Notes: generated by a model from the letters alone, not told the origin. DNA of 64,000 nt from Lentzea kentuckyensis (GCF_002150765.1 NZ_MUYM01000067.1:1-64000), one strand, 5' to 3'; positions 34,434 to 43,909 are shown, counted from the stretch's first letter. Numbers and translations are program-made.

Positions 34434-34931
34434 ATGCGTCTTCTTGCTCGGGTCGGCAGCTTGCGCGCGGTCGTCGCGGTGACCGTCGGGTTCATCGCTC
34501 TCAACATGCTTCTCGTGGTGTTCGGCAACGTCACGGACTACGGCACGAACGAAGCGTTCGTGAAGCACGTCCTCGCCATGGACACCACGTTCGGACAGGG
34601 ACTGAAGTGGCGTGCCATCACCAGTCCGGCGATCGTCACGATCGTCTACGTCCTGATCATCCTGTGGGAGGCGATCTCCGCGGTCCTGCTGACCGCCGGC
34701 ACCGTCGCCTACCTGCGCGACCGGGAGGACAGCGCGCGCAAGTTCGCGTCCGCCGGGCTGCTGATGATCGTGGCGCTGTTCCTCGGCGGGTTCATGACGA
34801 TCGGTGGTGAGTGGTTCGCCATGTGGCAGTCGAAGGACTGGAACGGCATCCCCGCGGCCCTGCGCATCGTGACCATCGCGGGCTTCGCGCTGATCCTCGT
34901 GCACCTCAGTCCGCGGCGGGCCACTCAGTAG
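34434..34931 (+). CDS. DUF2165-family small membrane protein
   Basis: A 165-aa protein with four predicted helices: AVVAVTVGFIALNMLLVVFG, IVTIVYVLIILWEAISAVLL, SAGLLMIVALFLGGFMTIGG and IVTIAGFALILVHL. The pattern NVTDYGTNEAFVKHVLAMDTTF and the end GEWFAMWQSKDWNG match the DUF2165 family of predicted integral membrane proteins, whose function is unknown. Its 3' end overlaps the convergent GGDEF-EAL gene by 26 bp. Confidence 0.88.
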   Translation: MRLLARVGSLRAVVAVTVGFIALNMLLVVFGNVTDYGTNEAFVKHVLAMDTTFGQGLKWRAITSPAIVTIVYVLIILWEAISAVLLTAGTVAYLRDREDSARKFASAGLLMIVALFLGGFMTIGGEWFAMWQSKDWNGIPAALRIVTIAGFALILVHLSPRRATQ

Positions 34932-36960
34932 TCGGCTCCACGCAGAACACCGGCCCGACCCCCGCGTCGGCGCCCAACTCCCTCCACCAGTCGCACTGCT
35001 CAGCGTCCTCGATCGCGTCGATCACCACGAGCCCACCGGCCTCGTGCACGAACCCGACGAGGTCGCTGAGCACGTGCGACACCAGGTCGTCCGGCTTCTG
35101 CGCCCGTCCCTTCACCCGCACGGCCCTCACGCCGAGCGCACGAACCAGTTCGATCTCCGCCGTGGAACCCTTGAAGTCGCGGGCCCCGATGTGGATGCCC
35201 ATGTCGGAGAGCAGGTCCAGGTTGTCGGCGGCCTCGCTGTCCTCGGACGCGAGCACGTGCACCGGAAAGCCGAGCAACAACCTGCCCGCCTGCAACCCGG
35301 TGTCCGCCAGCACCCGCCGCACGTCCCGAACCAGGTCCGGGCTGTTGGCCATGCTCTCGGTCAGGCACACGGCGAGGATCTCGTCGTGCCCGCGCGCCGT
35401 CTCCGCGGCCGTGCGCAACATCCACTCGCCCAGCGGCAACATCAGCCCGGTGTGCTCGGCCATCGACACGCACTTCTCGTGCGTGATCAGCCCGGCATCC
35501 CGATGCCGCCAGTTCAGCTCGGCCTCGACACACACCCGCGCCGCCCCGTCGAGCCTCATGACGGGGTTGAACACGACCTCGATGTCGCCGCTCTCCCAGG
35601 CCCCCGGCATCACGGCGGCGAGCGCGAACTCCTCCTGCTCCCGCTTGTCGAGCGTGGCGTCGTGCAACCCCCACTGCCGACGCCCACTGCGCTTGGCCCG
35701 CCGCAACGTCATGTCCGACGCCCGTAAAACCTCCGCCGGATTCCCGCCGGACTGCAACCGCGGCAACACCCCGATCGACGCGGACACCGCAACCCCGTGC
35801 CCCTCGAAGTAGACCGGCTCGGCCAGTTCGTGCTCGATCGTCCGAATCGTCGTGTCCACGTCCGGCGTGTCCGGCCCGTTCTCGACCAACACGGCGAACT
35901 CGTCACCCTCTAGCCGAGCGACCATGGCCTTCTCGCTCGCGAACACGGCACTCAACCGCTCGGCCACAAGCTTCAACACCCGGTCGCCGATCTCACGCCC
36001 CAGCCCGTCCGTGATCACCGCGAAGGCATCCAGATCAAGGTGGTACAGCGTCACCCCGTGCTCAACATCGCTGTGCAGCAACGACTCCAGCCGAGTCGTG
36101 AGGTACTGCCGGTTCGGCAACCCGGTCAACGCGTCGTGCAACGACTGGTACTGCAACCGCCCACCCAGCAACGTGAGCTGGCTGTCGTCGTCGATCATCA
36201 CGACGAAGTGCTTCGGGTTGTCCTCGGCGTCCCTCTGCACAGTCGCCGCGAGCAACACCCGAAAATGCTCGCCGTCCCGGTCGATCAACCGGGGCCGCTC
36301 CTCGATCCGCCGCATCCGCCCGAACTTCAAGCTGGCCAACGCATCGTTGATCAACGGCAGATCCACCGGCGCGACAAGATCGGTCAACGTCATCCCGGCA
36401 ACGTCCTCGCGCCGAAGAATGGTGCACAACGCCTGGTTCGCCCGTTCCAACTCCCCGGACAAACTCACCATCGCGATACCAGTCGACGAGTGCGCGAAAA
36501 TGTCCTCGAACCGCTCCTCGCTGGCCTGCAAGTCCAACTGCACGGCCCGGTTCGCCCGCAACAACGCCTGACTGACACTCTCCTGCTGCTCAAGCACAAA
36601 CGCCTGAATCGCCCCGGTGTACGCCGCCGACAAGGCCCCGATGACAAGCGCGGCCCGCTCAGCGTCCGCACCCTCCTGCACGACGAACCGCACAAGCACC
36701 TCGACCGACTTCCGCAAGCTCTCCGCACCAACACAGTGGAGCTCGACCAGGCGAGTACCAACCTGGGAGGCAAGAGCGGGATCCTGAGCAACGGCCTCAG
36801 CGACCACGTTGAGCAACTCGTGCAGTTCCTCAGTCAGCTTCGCGGCCGACAACGGTATGTAAGCAGTCCGGCTGACCTTGATGGCCCAGTCGCGCGCCAG
36901 CTCGTCACGTCCCGTCGGGCGCGACGATCTGGCGTCGTCCTGGCTCGGCAAATCATCCAC
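34906..36960 (-). CDS. PAS-GGDEF-EAL protein with degenerate catalytic motifs
   Basis: A 684-aa soluble protein with a helical N-terminal region (about 1-150), a PAS domain (ASEERFEDIFAHSSTGIAMVSL), a GGDEF domain and an EAL domain. The GGDEF loop reads LEGDEFAVL (G to E) and the substrate motif DLDAFAVITDGLGREIGD departs from NDxxGHxxGD. In the EAL domain the signature is EAELNW instead of EALLRW, and the metal motif DDFG and following KID are replaced by ARDFKG and RVKG. The protein is therefore probably a sensor or binder of c-di-GMP or a scaffold rather than an enzyme. GTG 36960 is the chosen start; upstream codons are possible. Confidence 0.85.
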   Translation of the reverse strand: MDDLPSQDDARSSRPTGRDELARDWAIKVSRTAYIPLSAAKLTEELHELLNVVAEAVAQDPALASQVGTRLVELHCVGAESLRKSVEVLVRFVVQEGADAERAALVIGALSAAYTGAIQAFVLEQQESVSQALLRANRAVQLDLQASEERFEDIFAHSSTGIAMVSLSGELERANQALCTILRREDVAGMTLTDLVAPVDLPLINDALASLKFGRMRRIEERPRLIDRDGEHFRVLLAATVQRDAEDNPKHFVVMIDDDSQLTLLGGRLQYQSLHDALTGLPNRQYLTTRLESLLHSDVEHGVTLYHLDLDAFAVITDGLGREIGDRVLKLVAERLSAVFASEKAMVARLEGDEFAVLVENGPDTPDVDTTIRTIEHELAEPVYFEGHGVAVSASIGVLPRLQSGGNPAEVLRASDMTLRRAKRSGRRQWGLHDATLDKREQEEFALAAVMPGAWESGDIEVVFNPVMRLDGAARVCVEAELNWRHRDAGLITHEKCVSMAEHTGLMLPLGEWMLRTAAETARGHDEILAVCLTESMANSPDLVRDVRRVLADTGLQAGRLLLGFPVHVLASEDSEAADNLDLLSDMGIHIGARDFKGSTAEIELVRALGVRAVRVKGRAQKPDDLVSHVLSDLVGFVHEAGGLVVIDAIEDAEQCDWWRELGADAGVGPVFCVEPTTEWPAAD

Positions 36961-37256
36961 CTGACCTGCTCGGCAGCAACGGTGCGGAAGCCTACCGCCA
37001 GCAAACCACACCGCTCCATTGCGCGGGGACGTTCGCCCCAACGGGCGTACAGCGATCTCGCAGCGTTACAACCTTTACTCGCTCAATCGGAGCAATTTTG
37101 TCACGGCAAGGCCCAACCCAGAGCCCCTCGTTCGGGCCACACGCGCCCACCGGCAGACCCCCTGCGCCAAGTGGCGCCCATCACACCGAAGGCGGAGCCG
37201 AGCTGCCCTTGGCGACGCCGGAGCGAGCTGCTCTTCGCATGCGCTCCCCGACAAGA

Positions 37257-39584
37257 TCAGGACCCAACGATGTGCCGCAGCTGAGCCAACAGATCAGACC
37301 GAGAAGTAGACCCCAACCGCTGCCGCATCCGAGCCATGTGGTGCTCAACAGTCTTGGCAGAGATGAACAACCGATCCCCAACCTGCTTGTAAGTCATCCC
37401 CTCCAAAACCAACTGAGCCACCTCCCTTTCCCGATCACTCAACTTCCCAGCGTCCTCAACCACCACCACGGCGTCCCCGTCCGGCACCCCAGCCCGCCGA
37501 GCCGAAACCGGCCGCCCCTGCAACAACCGGGCACAGTCCAGCAACCGAACCATCGCCTGCCGGTCAGAAGTACGAATAGCCGCCTGCCCGGCCAACCGAG
37601 ACGCGTCCCACCAAAGCCCCACGGCATGCAGACTCCGCGCAGCCTCCTCGACCCGGTCCGCATCCACCTTGCCGGCCACCACATCCAGCCAGCACTCTGC
37701 GGCAGAAGACAAGATCGCGCAGTACCGGGACCGTTCCCGATTCACCGCCAGCGCAGCCGCGTGCTCCTCAGCCGCAGCGGAATCCTCGTCAATGATCGCC
37801 GCGTGCAGCAAACTCCAGTGCAGCTGCGTGGCCCACAACGGCGGATTCCCCAACGACCGCAACAAAGCGGCAGCCTGAGCCAGGTGCGGCGCCAACCGCT
37901 CCTGATCCCGCAACCGGGCAGCAGCGGCCGCGAACTCCCCCAACGGCAACAAGCTGAACAGGTCCACCGGGTGCCGCAGCACCGCTTCGCACGCCTGCTC
38001 CCAGGTACGTCGCAACGTGGCCAGATCGGAATTGCGCCGAGCAACGCCGACCTCAAGTGCTACCGCGAAGATCCAGTCCCGGGGCTCGAACGCCCCCCGC
38101 ACCGACATCAACGTCTCGCGCGCCACGGACAGGTTCCCGCGCAACATCTGCAGCCAAGCCTGCAACAACCGGTGCCGCACCGACATCAGCACCCCGCCGG
38201 TGCCGGTCTCCACCGCACGATCCAGCACGGACTCGGCCACGTTCGGCTCGCCGCAGTGCACCGCCACCAGCGCGGCCAGCGCGGCCGGGCTGTCCGGCAG
38301 CAACACCGCCCCGCCGGCGGGTTCCAGCATCGAGGACGCCCGGACCAAAGTGGACAGTGCGGCGGTCTCCGCGCCGGCGACCGACTGGCGAACTCCCTGC
38401 AGCATCAGGGAAGCCGCGCCACCGAGCATGGTCGGTGGCTGCGGAGGCATCTCCTCGAACAGGTGCCCGGTGCCGATCAACCCGATGCCGGCGAACGCGG
38501 CCGCATACGGCGTGGCGGCCCATCGGAACAGTTCAGTGCTCCGAGCCAGCTGCCCGCGGTGGGCCAACGCCACCGCGGCGACCTCGGCGGCGGTGCGGCG
38601 ATGCGGCGTGTCCGAGGCGGAAATCACCTGGTCAGCGAGCCGGAGCGCCGAGTCCAGATCGCCGGCCATGGCCGAGGCCGTGGCCCACTGGGCGGCGGTC
38701 TCGGCGGAGGGCGTCCCACCACCGGTCGAGGCCTTGAACAACCGGGCGGCCAAGGCAGGGTCGGCGGAGAGCGCCTCGCGAGCGGCCGCGGCGAACACCG
38801 GGCCGCCGATTCCGGTGTCCAGCAACGGACGCACGAGGTCCAGCACGGGTCCACCGCGGTCGAGCTGGAGTTGGGCCAGCTTCTGCCGGACGGCGATCCG
38901 GCGCTCGGCACGGGTCAGCGCACCCACCGCGCGAAGTGCGAGCGGGTGCAGGGTGCCGTCCTCGGCCAGCAGACCGGTGGCGCGGGCGGCCTCGATGATG
39001 TCGCTGACCTCGTCGAAGTCCTTGTCGAGCAACGTCGAGAGGAGATCCAGCCGCTGAGCCGCACCGGCCTCGGCGGCCAGCAGGAACTTCTGCAGGTCCG
39101 GGTCGATCCAGTCGAGATCAGCGCGAAACGCGCTCAGCGCGTCAGCGGAAACCTCGGACACGGCCCCCAGTCGCTCCACCAGCCCAGGCACACCGCCGGT
39201 CTGGGAAAAGACGAAGTCCACCACCGGCTTCGGGGCGTGCAGGAACTCACGAACCTGTTCCCGCGAGAACGGCGCCAACGGCACGACCACGGCGCCACGG
39301 GTCAGCTCGGCCAGCACCGCACGGCGCGGCCAAGGCCGATAAGCCAGCACCAGCAAGGGCTCGGAACCCAAAGCACGCAACGCAGCGTCGTCCAGCAGGT
39401 GCGCGTCGTCGACCACGCGCACCGCGGAATTGGTCACCTCGGAAAGCAGGGCTGATTTGCCGTAACCACCAGGCGCGGCAACGACAACGCGCAGGCGGTC
39501 TCCCGGCGTGGCGTCGTTGATCCGGTCGAGGACACCTCGCACGGAGGGGTCCAGCACCAACCTGGCTCGCGTGGTCACGCTCAA
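37257..39584 (-). CDS. LuxR-family ATPase transcriptional regulator (IniR-like)
   Basis: A 775-aa large LuxR regulator. The N-terminal P-loop ATPase has VVVAAPGGYGKSALLSEV (Walker A) and VRVVDDAHLLDD (Walker B); the middle is a long TPR-like helical region, and the C-terminus is a LuxR HTH (KLSDREREVAQLVLEGMTYK and SAKTVEHHMARMRQRLG). TTG 39584 overlaps the Hsp70-like gene stop (TTGA) and has GAGGA 6 nt upstream; GTG 39578 is an alternative. Because it lies next to iniBAC-like genes, as IniR does in Mycobacterium tuberculosis, it probably controls them in response to envelope stress. Confidence 0.87.
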   Translation of the reverse strand: MSVTTRARLVLDPSVRGVLDRINDATPGDRLRVVVAAPGGYGKSALLSEVTNSAVRVVDDAHLLDDAALRALGSEPLLVLAYRPWPRRAVLAELTRGAVVVPLAPFSREQVREFLHAPKPVVDFVFSQTGGVPGLVERLGAVSEVSADALSAFRADLDWIDPDLQKFLLAAEAGAAQRLDLLSTLLDKDFDEVSDIIEAARATGLLAEDGTLHPLALRAVGALTRAERRIAVRQKLAQLQLDRGGPVLDLVRPLLDTGIGGPVFAAAAREALSADPALAARLFKASTGGGTPSAETAAQWATASAMAGDLDSALRLADQVISASDTPHRRTAAEVAAVALAHRGQLARSTELFRWAATPYAAAFAGIGLIGTGHLFEEMPPQPPTMLGGAASLMLQGVRQSVAGAETAALSTLVRASSMLEPAGGAVLLPDSPAALAALVAVHCGEPNVAESVLDRAVETGTGGVLMSVRHRLLQAWLQMLRGNLSVARETLMSVRGAFEPRDWIFAVALEVGVARRNSDLATLRRTWEQACEAVLRHPVDLFSLLPLGEFAAAAARLRDQERLAPHLAQAAALLRSLGNPPLWATQLHWSLLHAAIIDEDSAAAEEHAAALAVNRERSRYCAILSSAAECWLDVVAGKVDADRVEEAARSLHAVGLWWDASRLAGQAAIRTSDRQAMVRLLDCARLLQGRPVSARRAGVPDGDAVVVVEDAGKLSDREREVAQLVLEGMTYKQVGDRLFISAKTVEHHMARMRQRLGSTSRSDLLAQLRHIVGS

Positions 39585-40789
39585 CGGCCATCCTCATCGT
39601 CGAATCGGGAGTCTTTCCGGGAACGGCGTCCGGCCGGCTTCAGCGCGGTCGCCACGCGCTTCACCCGCGTCGGTGGCAGCTCCAGGGGAGACACGTCCAC
39701 CGGCGGGCGGGGCGGTGGGGCGGTGAACTCCTCGTCGTCGGTGCGGGCGAGCTCGCCGACCGGGAACCGCAACGACGCTTCACGGGTGTGCACCAGGACC
39801 GAGGTTTCGAACGGTTCCGGCTCTGCTTCGGGGCCCACCACGACCAGCCGGGCAGCGACCGCCAGGCCTTTCGCGACCGAGTGCTCCGGCGCGACCTCGG
39901 CCAGCACGCGGCAGTCGACGGAGGCCGACAGCGCGTCGCCGATCACCGGCATCCGGCAGGCGCCGCCGACGAGCAGCACCGCGTCGGGCTGCGCGGTGCC
40001 CACCGCCCGGACGAACGTGCTGACCAGGTGGTCGATCGACGGGCGGATCTCCTCGACGAACTCGTCGCGGCCGATCTCCACCCCGCTGATCACCACGGAT
40101 GCGCCGAACGCCCGCTTGGCCGCCTCGCACTCGGCGGCGGACACGAGCCCGTCCTTGCCGAGCCGGCCGCGCACCAGGCCCGCCAGCAGGTCGTCGAAGT
40201 CGGCACCGGTGTGGTGGTCGATGCCCTCGACGTGGTTCACCAGCTCGAACGTCCGCGACTCCGATCGCCGCACGACCGACGCCGAGAACGCGTGGCTGCC
40301 CAGCGAGAACACCGCCAGCGACGCGTCAGGCACCACACGGGAGCGCACGGCGTGGTTCTCGGCGGCCGCCAACGGCTCCGGCACGAGCGTCACGTCGTGC
40401 ACCCCGACCGCCCGCAACGCCGCGAAGAGCTGTCCACGGCGATAGGGGCCCCACCCGGCCGGGTGGCTCACCGCCACGTGACGGGGCTGTTCACCCTCTC
40501 GGGCGACCACCTCGCCGATGACCCACATGATCAGCAACGCGGTCAGTTCCTCGGCCGGGCACGTCTCCGGGCCCAGCGAAAACGGCACCGCGTCACCGAC
40601 TCTGCGGGCGAAACCGGTGGCCGACCAGCCGGGCACCCCGAACTCGCCCACCGAGAACGTCCCAGCGTCTGTGAGCTGCAGGAACGACGGAACCACCAGC
40701 GCGATTTCCGCGTCCCTGGCACCGTCGAGTCGGCACACCGCAGCAGTCGTGCGGGTGGTCCCGACATCGACTCCCAGTACGTACGCCAA
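39581..40789 (-). CDS. Hsp70/DnaK-like actin-fold protein
   Basis: A 402-aa protein with an Hsp70-type nucleotide-binding domain: YVLGVDVGTTRTTAAVC (phosphate 1), LVPEPLAAAENHAV (connect 1), FSLGSHAFSASVV (phosphate 2, diverged from DLGGGTxD) and AVLLVGGACRMPVIG (adenosine). It lacks the Hsp70 peptide-binding domain and instead ends in a Pro- then Lys/Arg-rich tail. The TTG start follows GAGGAAGAGAC. It is co-transcribed with the LuxR gene and divergent from the iniB-like gene. An actin-fold ATPase paired with dynamins could be a partner in membrane repair. Confidence 0.85.
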   Translation of the reverse strand: MAYVLGVDVGTTRTTAAVCRLDGARDAEIALVVPSFLQLTDAGTFSVGEFGVPGWSATGFARRVGDAVPFSLGPETCPAEELTALLIMWVIGEVVAREGEQPRHVAVSHPAGWGPYRRGQLFAALRAVGVHDVTLVPEPLAAAENHAVRSRVVPDASLAVFSLGSHAFSASVVRRSESRTFELVNHVEGIDHHTGADFDDLLAGLVRGRLGKDGLVSAAECEAAKRAFGASVVISGVEIGRDEFVEEIRPSIDHLVSTFVRAVGTAQPDAVLLVGGACRMPVIGDALSASVDCRVLAEVAPEHSVAKGLAVAARLVVVGPEAEPEPFETSVLVHTREASLRFPVGELARTDDEEFTAPPPRPPVDVSPLELPPTRVKRVATALKPAGRRSRKDSRFDDEDGR

Positions 40790-40866
40790 GTCTCTTCCTC
40801 ACCTGTTCGCAGCAGCGACCAGTACCTACACGGGTGAACAAGACACGCTCAAGCAGCGCCCCTAAT

Positions 40867-40929
40867 CCCCTAGGGGGTCAACGAGCGTCACCCCATTGGG
40901 GAACGGGGATTCACTGGGAGTGATCCCCG
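40867..40929. promoter_or_regulatory. cluster of palindromes upstream of the iniB-like gene
   Basis: CCCCTAGGGG (40867-40876), CCCC-ATT-GGGG (40891-40901) and a longer imperfect hairpin CGGGGAT...ATCCCCG (40904-40929) are packed in the divergent region between the Hsp70-like and iniB-like genes. They are good candidates for binding sites of the LuxR regulator. A related inverted repeat stands before the first dynamin gene at 42071. Confidence 0.55.
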
Positions 40930-41015
40930 ATGTTCGGGGCGGACCGCTCTCATAGCTTTCTGGCACACACACCCCGTGCCACGTGACTCAACCGCCTCAA
41001 CAGGAGTTCCTTCTA

Positions 41016-41921
41016 ATGATCCAGCCCAGCACGCTCCACGACTTCGTGCTCAACCTGCTCAGCGACCCGTCCCTCAAGGCCGCGTTCGCCACCGATGCTC
41101 AGGGCACCCTGGAGCAGGCTGGGCTGGCCGACATCACTGCCGTTGACGTGCAGGAAGTCATTCCGCTGGTCATCGACCTGCTGCCGGAGACCCCCGCTGG
41201 CGTGCCCAGCCTCGAGGGTGTCTACCTGGAAGGTGTCGCGGACGACGTCCTGGCGGAGGGGCCGCTCGGCGCCATCAGCCAGCTGCAGGCCGTCGCGTCT
41301 CAGCTGACCTCGTCGGGTCTGTCCCTCGACAACCTCACCACCTCGTCCGCCGGCCTGCTCGCCGTCGACGAGAACTCCCTGACCGTGTGGGCCGGCACGA
41401 ACACCGCCGACACCTACGGCGCGGGCGCCCTCAAGCTCGACGGTGACTTCTCCGCCGTCAGCGACGTGACCTCGGTGCTCGACCAGACCGCGTCCCCGGT
41501 CACCGGCACCGTCCTCGACGTGACCGACACCGCGACCGCGACCGTCGACTCGTCCCTGGGCGGCGTTTCGCACACCGTTCCGGGTCTCGACGGCATCCTC
41601 GGCAACCTGGGCGGCGTGACCGGCCTGACCCACGACGCGCTGGGCGTGCTGGGCGGCGGCGACGCGAGCCTCAACGCGCTCCACGTGACCGGCCTGGACA
41701 GCATCTCCGACGGCAACATCGGTCTGAAGACCGACGACACCCTCGGCCAGGTCCAGCACACCGCGTCCGGCGTGGTCGACACCGCCACCGGCGTCACCCA
41801 CTCGGTGACCGGCGTGACCGGCGACGTCGCCGGTGTCGGCAACGTGCTGGGCAACGTCACGCACGTCGCGGACCACGCGCCGGTCGTCGGCGACCTCGAC
41901 CTGCACGGCCTGCTCGGCTGA
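41016..41921 (+). CDS. IniB-like glycine/valine/threonine-rich protein
   Basis: A 301-aa protein. The first 60 residues (STLHDFVLNLLSDPSLKAAFATD...LEQAGLADITAVDVQEVIPLVIDLLP) match the conserved IniB N-terminal domain. The rest is a low-complexity chain of Gly, Val, Thr, Asp and Ser with repeated V-T-G motifs (DTATGVTHSVTGVTGDVAGVG). There is no signal peptide. AGGAG stands 9 nt before ATG 41016. It heads the iniBAC-like operon; in mycobacteria iniB is strongly induced by cell-wall inhibitors, but its biochemical role is unknown. Confidence 0.85.
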   Translation: MIQPSTLHDFVLNLLSDPSLKAAFATDAQGTLEQAGLADITAVDVQEVIPLVIDLLPETPAGVPSLEGVYLEGVADDVLAEGPLGAISQLQAVASQLTSSGLSLDNLTTSSAGLLAVDENSLTVWAGTNTADTYGAGALKLDGDFSAVSDVTSVLDQTASPVTGTVLDVTDTATATVDSSLGGVSHTVPGLDGILGNLGGVTGLTHDALGVLGGGDASLNALHVTGLDSISDGNIGLKTDDTLGQVQHTASGVVDTATGVTHSVTGVTGDVAGVGNVLGNVTHVADHAPVVGDLDLHGLLG

Positions 41922-41940
41922 TCTTTCTGACCGAAATCGG

Positions 41941-41969
41941 ACCGGCCCTGTCCTCAGGACAGGGCCGGT
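41941..41969 (+). terminator. strong hairpin between iniB-like and iniA-like genes
   Basis: A perfect 13-bp stem (41941-41953 with 41957-41969) and a 3-nt loop, 20 bp after the iniB-like stop and without a U run. It could partly end transcription or protect the iniB message, giving more IniB than dynamin. Confidence 0.65.
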
Positions 41970-42070
41970 TCGGTGTCTCAGCAGGGAAAACCACTACCCG
42001 GTGAGAAACGTCACCGACGCTCCGAACAGCCCGGTCTCGTCCGAACGGAACCGGTCTTGCGTTCGAGGCT

Positions 42071-42088
42071 TTCACCCAAGGGGGTGAA
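42071..42088. promoter_or_regulatory. inverted repeat just upstream of the iniA-like gene
   Basis: TTCACCC-aagg-GGGTGAA, 9 bp before ATG 42098. The half-site GGGTGAA also occurs at 40832-40838 in the iniB-like upstream region, hinting at a shared regulator. Confidence 0.5.
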
Positions 42089-42097
42089 CACGGCACT

Positions 42098-43909
42098 ATG
42101 AGTCAGGTGATGGCACCGCCCTGGCTCGACGTCCTCGACGAGACGATCGGGGCCTGCGTCACGCACCGGCGGCCCGATCTGGAGGCCCGGCTGCGGGAAA
42201 AGCGGGCTCAGCAACTCGATCCCAAGTTGCGCGTTCTCGTCGTCGGTGAGTCCAAACAAGGCAAGAGTCAGCTCGTCAACGCGTTGCTCAACGCCCCCGT
42301 GTGTGCGGTGGGCGACGACATCACGACGACTGTGCCGACTTTCGTCCAGCACGCCGACACGCCGTCGGCCGCGCTGGTCCGCAACGCGTCCGCCCGCGGG
42401 TCGATCTTCCACACCCCGACCGAGCGGATCGCGGTCCCGATCGAGCAGGTGACGAAACAGGCCACCGCGCAGCACGTCGTGCGTGCCGAGATCGGCATCC
42501 CGCGCGCGCTGCTCGACAGCGGTCTGGTCCTGATCGACACTCCCGGTGTCGGCGACACCAGGTCCGCGCACACCGCGAGCACGTTCGCGACGCTGATGCA
42601 GGCCGACGCCGTGCTGCTGGTCTCCGACGCCACCGGCGAGCTGACCTCGGCCGAGATGACGCTGCTCAAGAAGGTCATGGAGGCCTGCCCGAACGTCACC
42701 GTGGTCGTGACGAAGATCGACCTGGTGCCGGCCTGGCGCACCGTCGTGGAGCGCAACCGGGCCCTGCTCGCCCGCGCCGGCGTCCGGGCCAAGCTCATCC
42801 CCGTTTCGTCAGCGCTGAGGCTGCGCGCCGCGAAGACCGGCGACCAGCGACTCAACACCGAGTCCGGCTTCCCCGAACTCGTGGCGTGCGTGCAACGCGA
42901 CATCGTGGCGAGTGCCGATCTGCTGGCCCGCCGCGCCGTCGCCGTCGTCGCTTCGTCCGCCCTGACCCAGCTCGTCACGCCGTTGCGCGAAGAGCTGACG
43001 GCGCACGACTCGTCCCGCACGGTCGCCACGATCTCGACGCTGCAGGAAGCCCAACGGCGCGTCGACGAACTGCGGCGCCGGTCCGCGCGCTGGCAGAACG
43101 TGCTCAACGACGAGATGGCCGACCTGATCTCCGACGTCGAGTACGACCTGCGTGATCGCACACGCAAGATCCTGCGCGAGGTCGACAAGACCTATGACGA
43201 GGCCGATCCCGCGATCGGCTGGGACAAGTTCGAGCAGTGGCTGGAGGACAACCTCAACGAGGCCGCCACCACGAACTTCGCCTGGCTGATGGAACGCGCG
43301 GAGTGGGTCGCCGCGAAGGTCGCCAAGAACTTCCCCGTGTACCGGGAAGATCTCATCCCGGGCTCGGTGCTGCCGGACGACCTGCTGGAGCCGGCGAGCA
43401 GGCTGGAGAAGCCGAAGATCGAGCCGTTCTCGGTCCCGCAGAAGCTCTTCACCGGTCTGCGCGGCTCCTACGGCGGCGTGCTGATGTTCGGCCTGGTCAC
43501 CTCGCTGGCCGGCATGCCGCTGATCAACGTGATCTCGCTCGGCGCCGGTGCGTTGTTCGGCGGCAAGTCGATCCTGGACGAGAGCGACCAACGGCTGAAG
43601 CGCCGTCAGGCCGCCGCGAAGGCCGCCGCACAACGACACGTGGACGACTTCTTCATGAAGTTCTCCAAGGACGTCCGTGACTCCGGCCGCCACATCCAAC
43701 GCTCGCTGCGCAACCACTTCAGCACGCTCGCAGAGGAGCTGCAGGAGACGTTGCTGGAGTCGGCCCGCAGCGCCAAGCGCGCGGTGCAGGACGACCAGAC
43801 CGAGCGCGAGCGCCGCATGCGTGAGGGCCGCAAGGAGCTGGACAAACTCGTCACGCTCTACAAGCGGGTGCAGGCACTCGGAGGCCCCACGATGGAGCTC
43901 ACCGCGTGA
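42098..43909 (+). CDS. iniA: IniA-like bacterial dynamin GTPase
   Basis: A 603-aa dynamin-like protein. The GTPase domain has G1 GESKQGKS (50-57), G3 DTPGVGD (147-153) and G4 TKID (205-208). Helical stalk regions follow, together with a hydrophobic segment at about 461-494 (GVLMFGLVTSLAGMPLINVI..LGAGALFGG), the likely membrane-inserting paddle. The C-terminal 100 residues are strongly charged coiled coil. Mycobacterial IniA is a membrane-fission dynamin induced by isoniazid and other wall inhibitors, so envelope repair or remodelling is the likely role. The 3' end overlaps the second dynamin gene by 4 bp. Confidence 0.9.
   Translation: MSQVMAPPWLDVLDETIGACVTHRRPDLEARLREKRAQQLDPKLRVLVVGESKQGKSQLVNALLNAPVCAVGDDITTTVPTFVQHADTPSAALVRNASARGSIFHTPTERIAVPIEQVTKQATAQHVVRAEIGIPRALLDSGLVLIDTPGVGDTRSAHTASTFATLMQADAVLLVSDATGELTSAEMTLLKKVMEACPNVTVVVTKIDLVPAWRTVVERNRALLARAGVRAKLIPVSSALRLRAAKTGDQRLNTESGFPELVACVQRDIVASADLLARRAVAVVASSALTQLVTPLREELTAHDSSRTVATISTLQEAQRRVDELRRRSARWQNVLNDEMADLISDVEYDLRDRTRKILREVDKTYDEADPAIGWDKFEQWLEDNLNEAATTNFAWLMERAEWVAAKVAKNFPVYREDLIPGSVLPDDLLEPASRLEKPKIEPFSVPQKLFTGLRGSYGGVLMFGLVTSLAGMPLINVISLGAGALFGGKSILDESDQRLKRRQAAAKAAAQRHVDDFFMKFSKDVRDSGRHIQRSLRNHFSTLAEELQETLLESARSAKRAVQDDQTERERRMREGRKELDKLVTLYKRVQALGGPTMELTA

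Noticed and set aside
32037..34904. 955-codon open frame antisense to the WD40 protein
   Set aside because: It mirrors the repetitive WD40 coding frame and has no motif of its own.
40983..41015. GTG 40983 as start of the IniB-like protein
   Set aside because: AGGAG at 41002-41006 and the conserved N-terminal domain point to ATG 41016.
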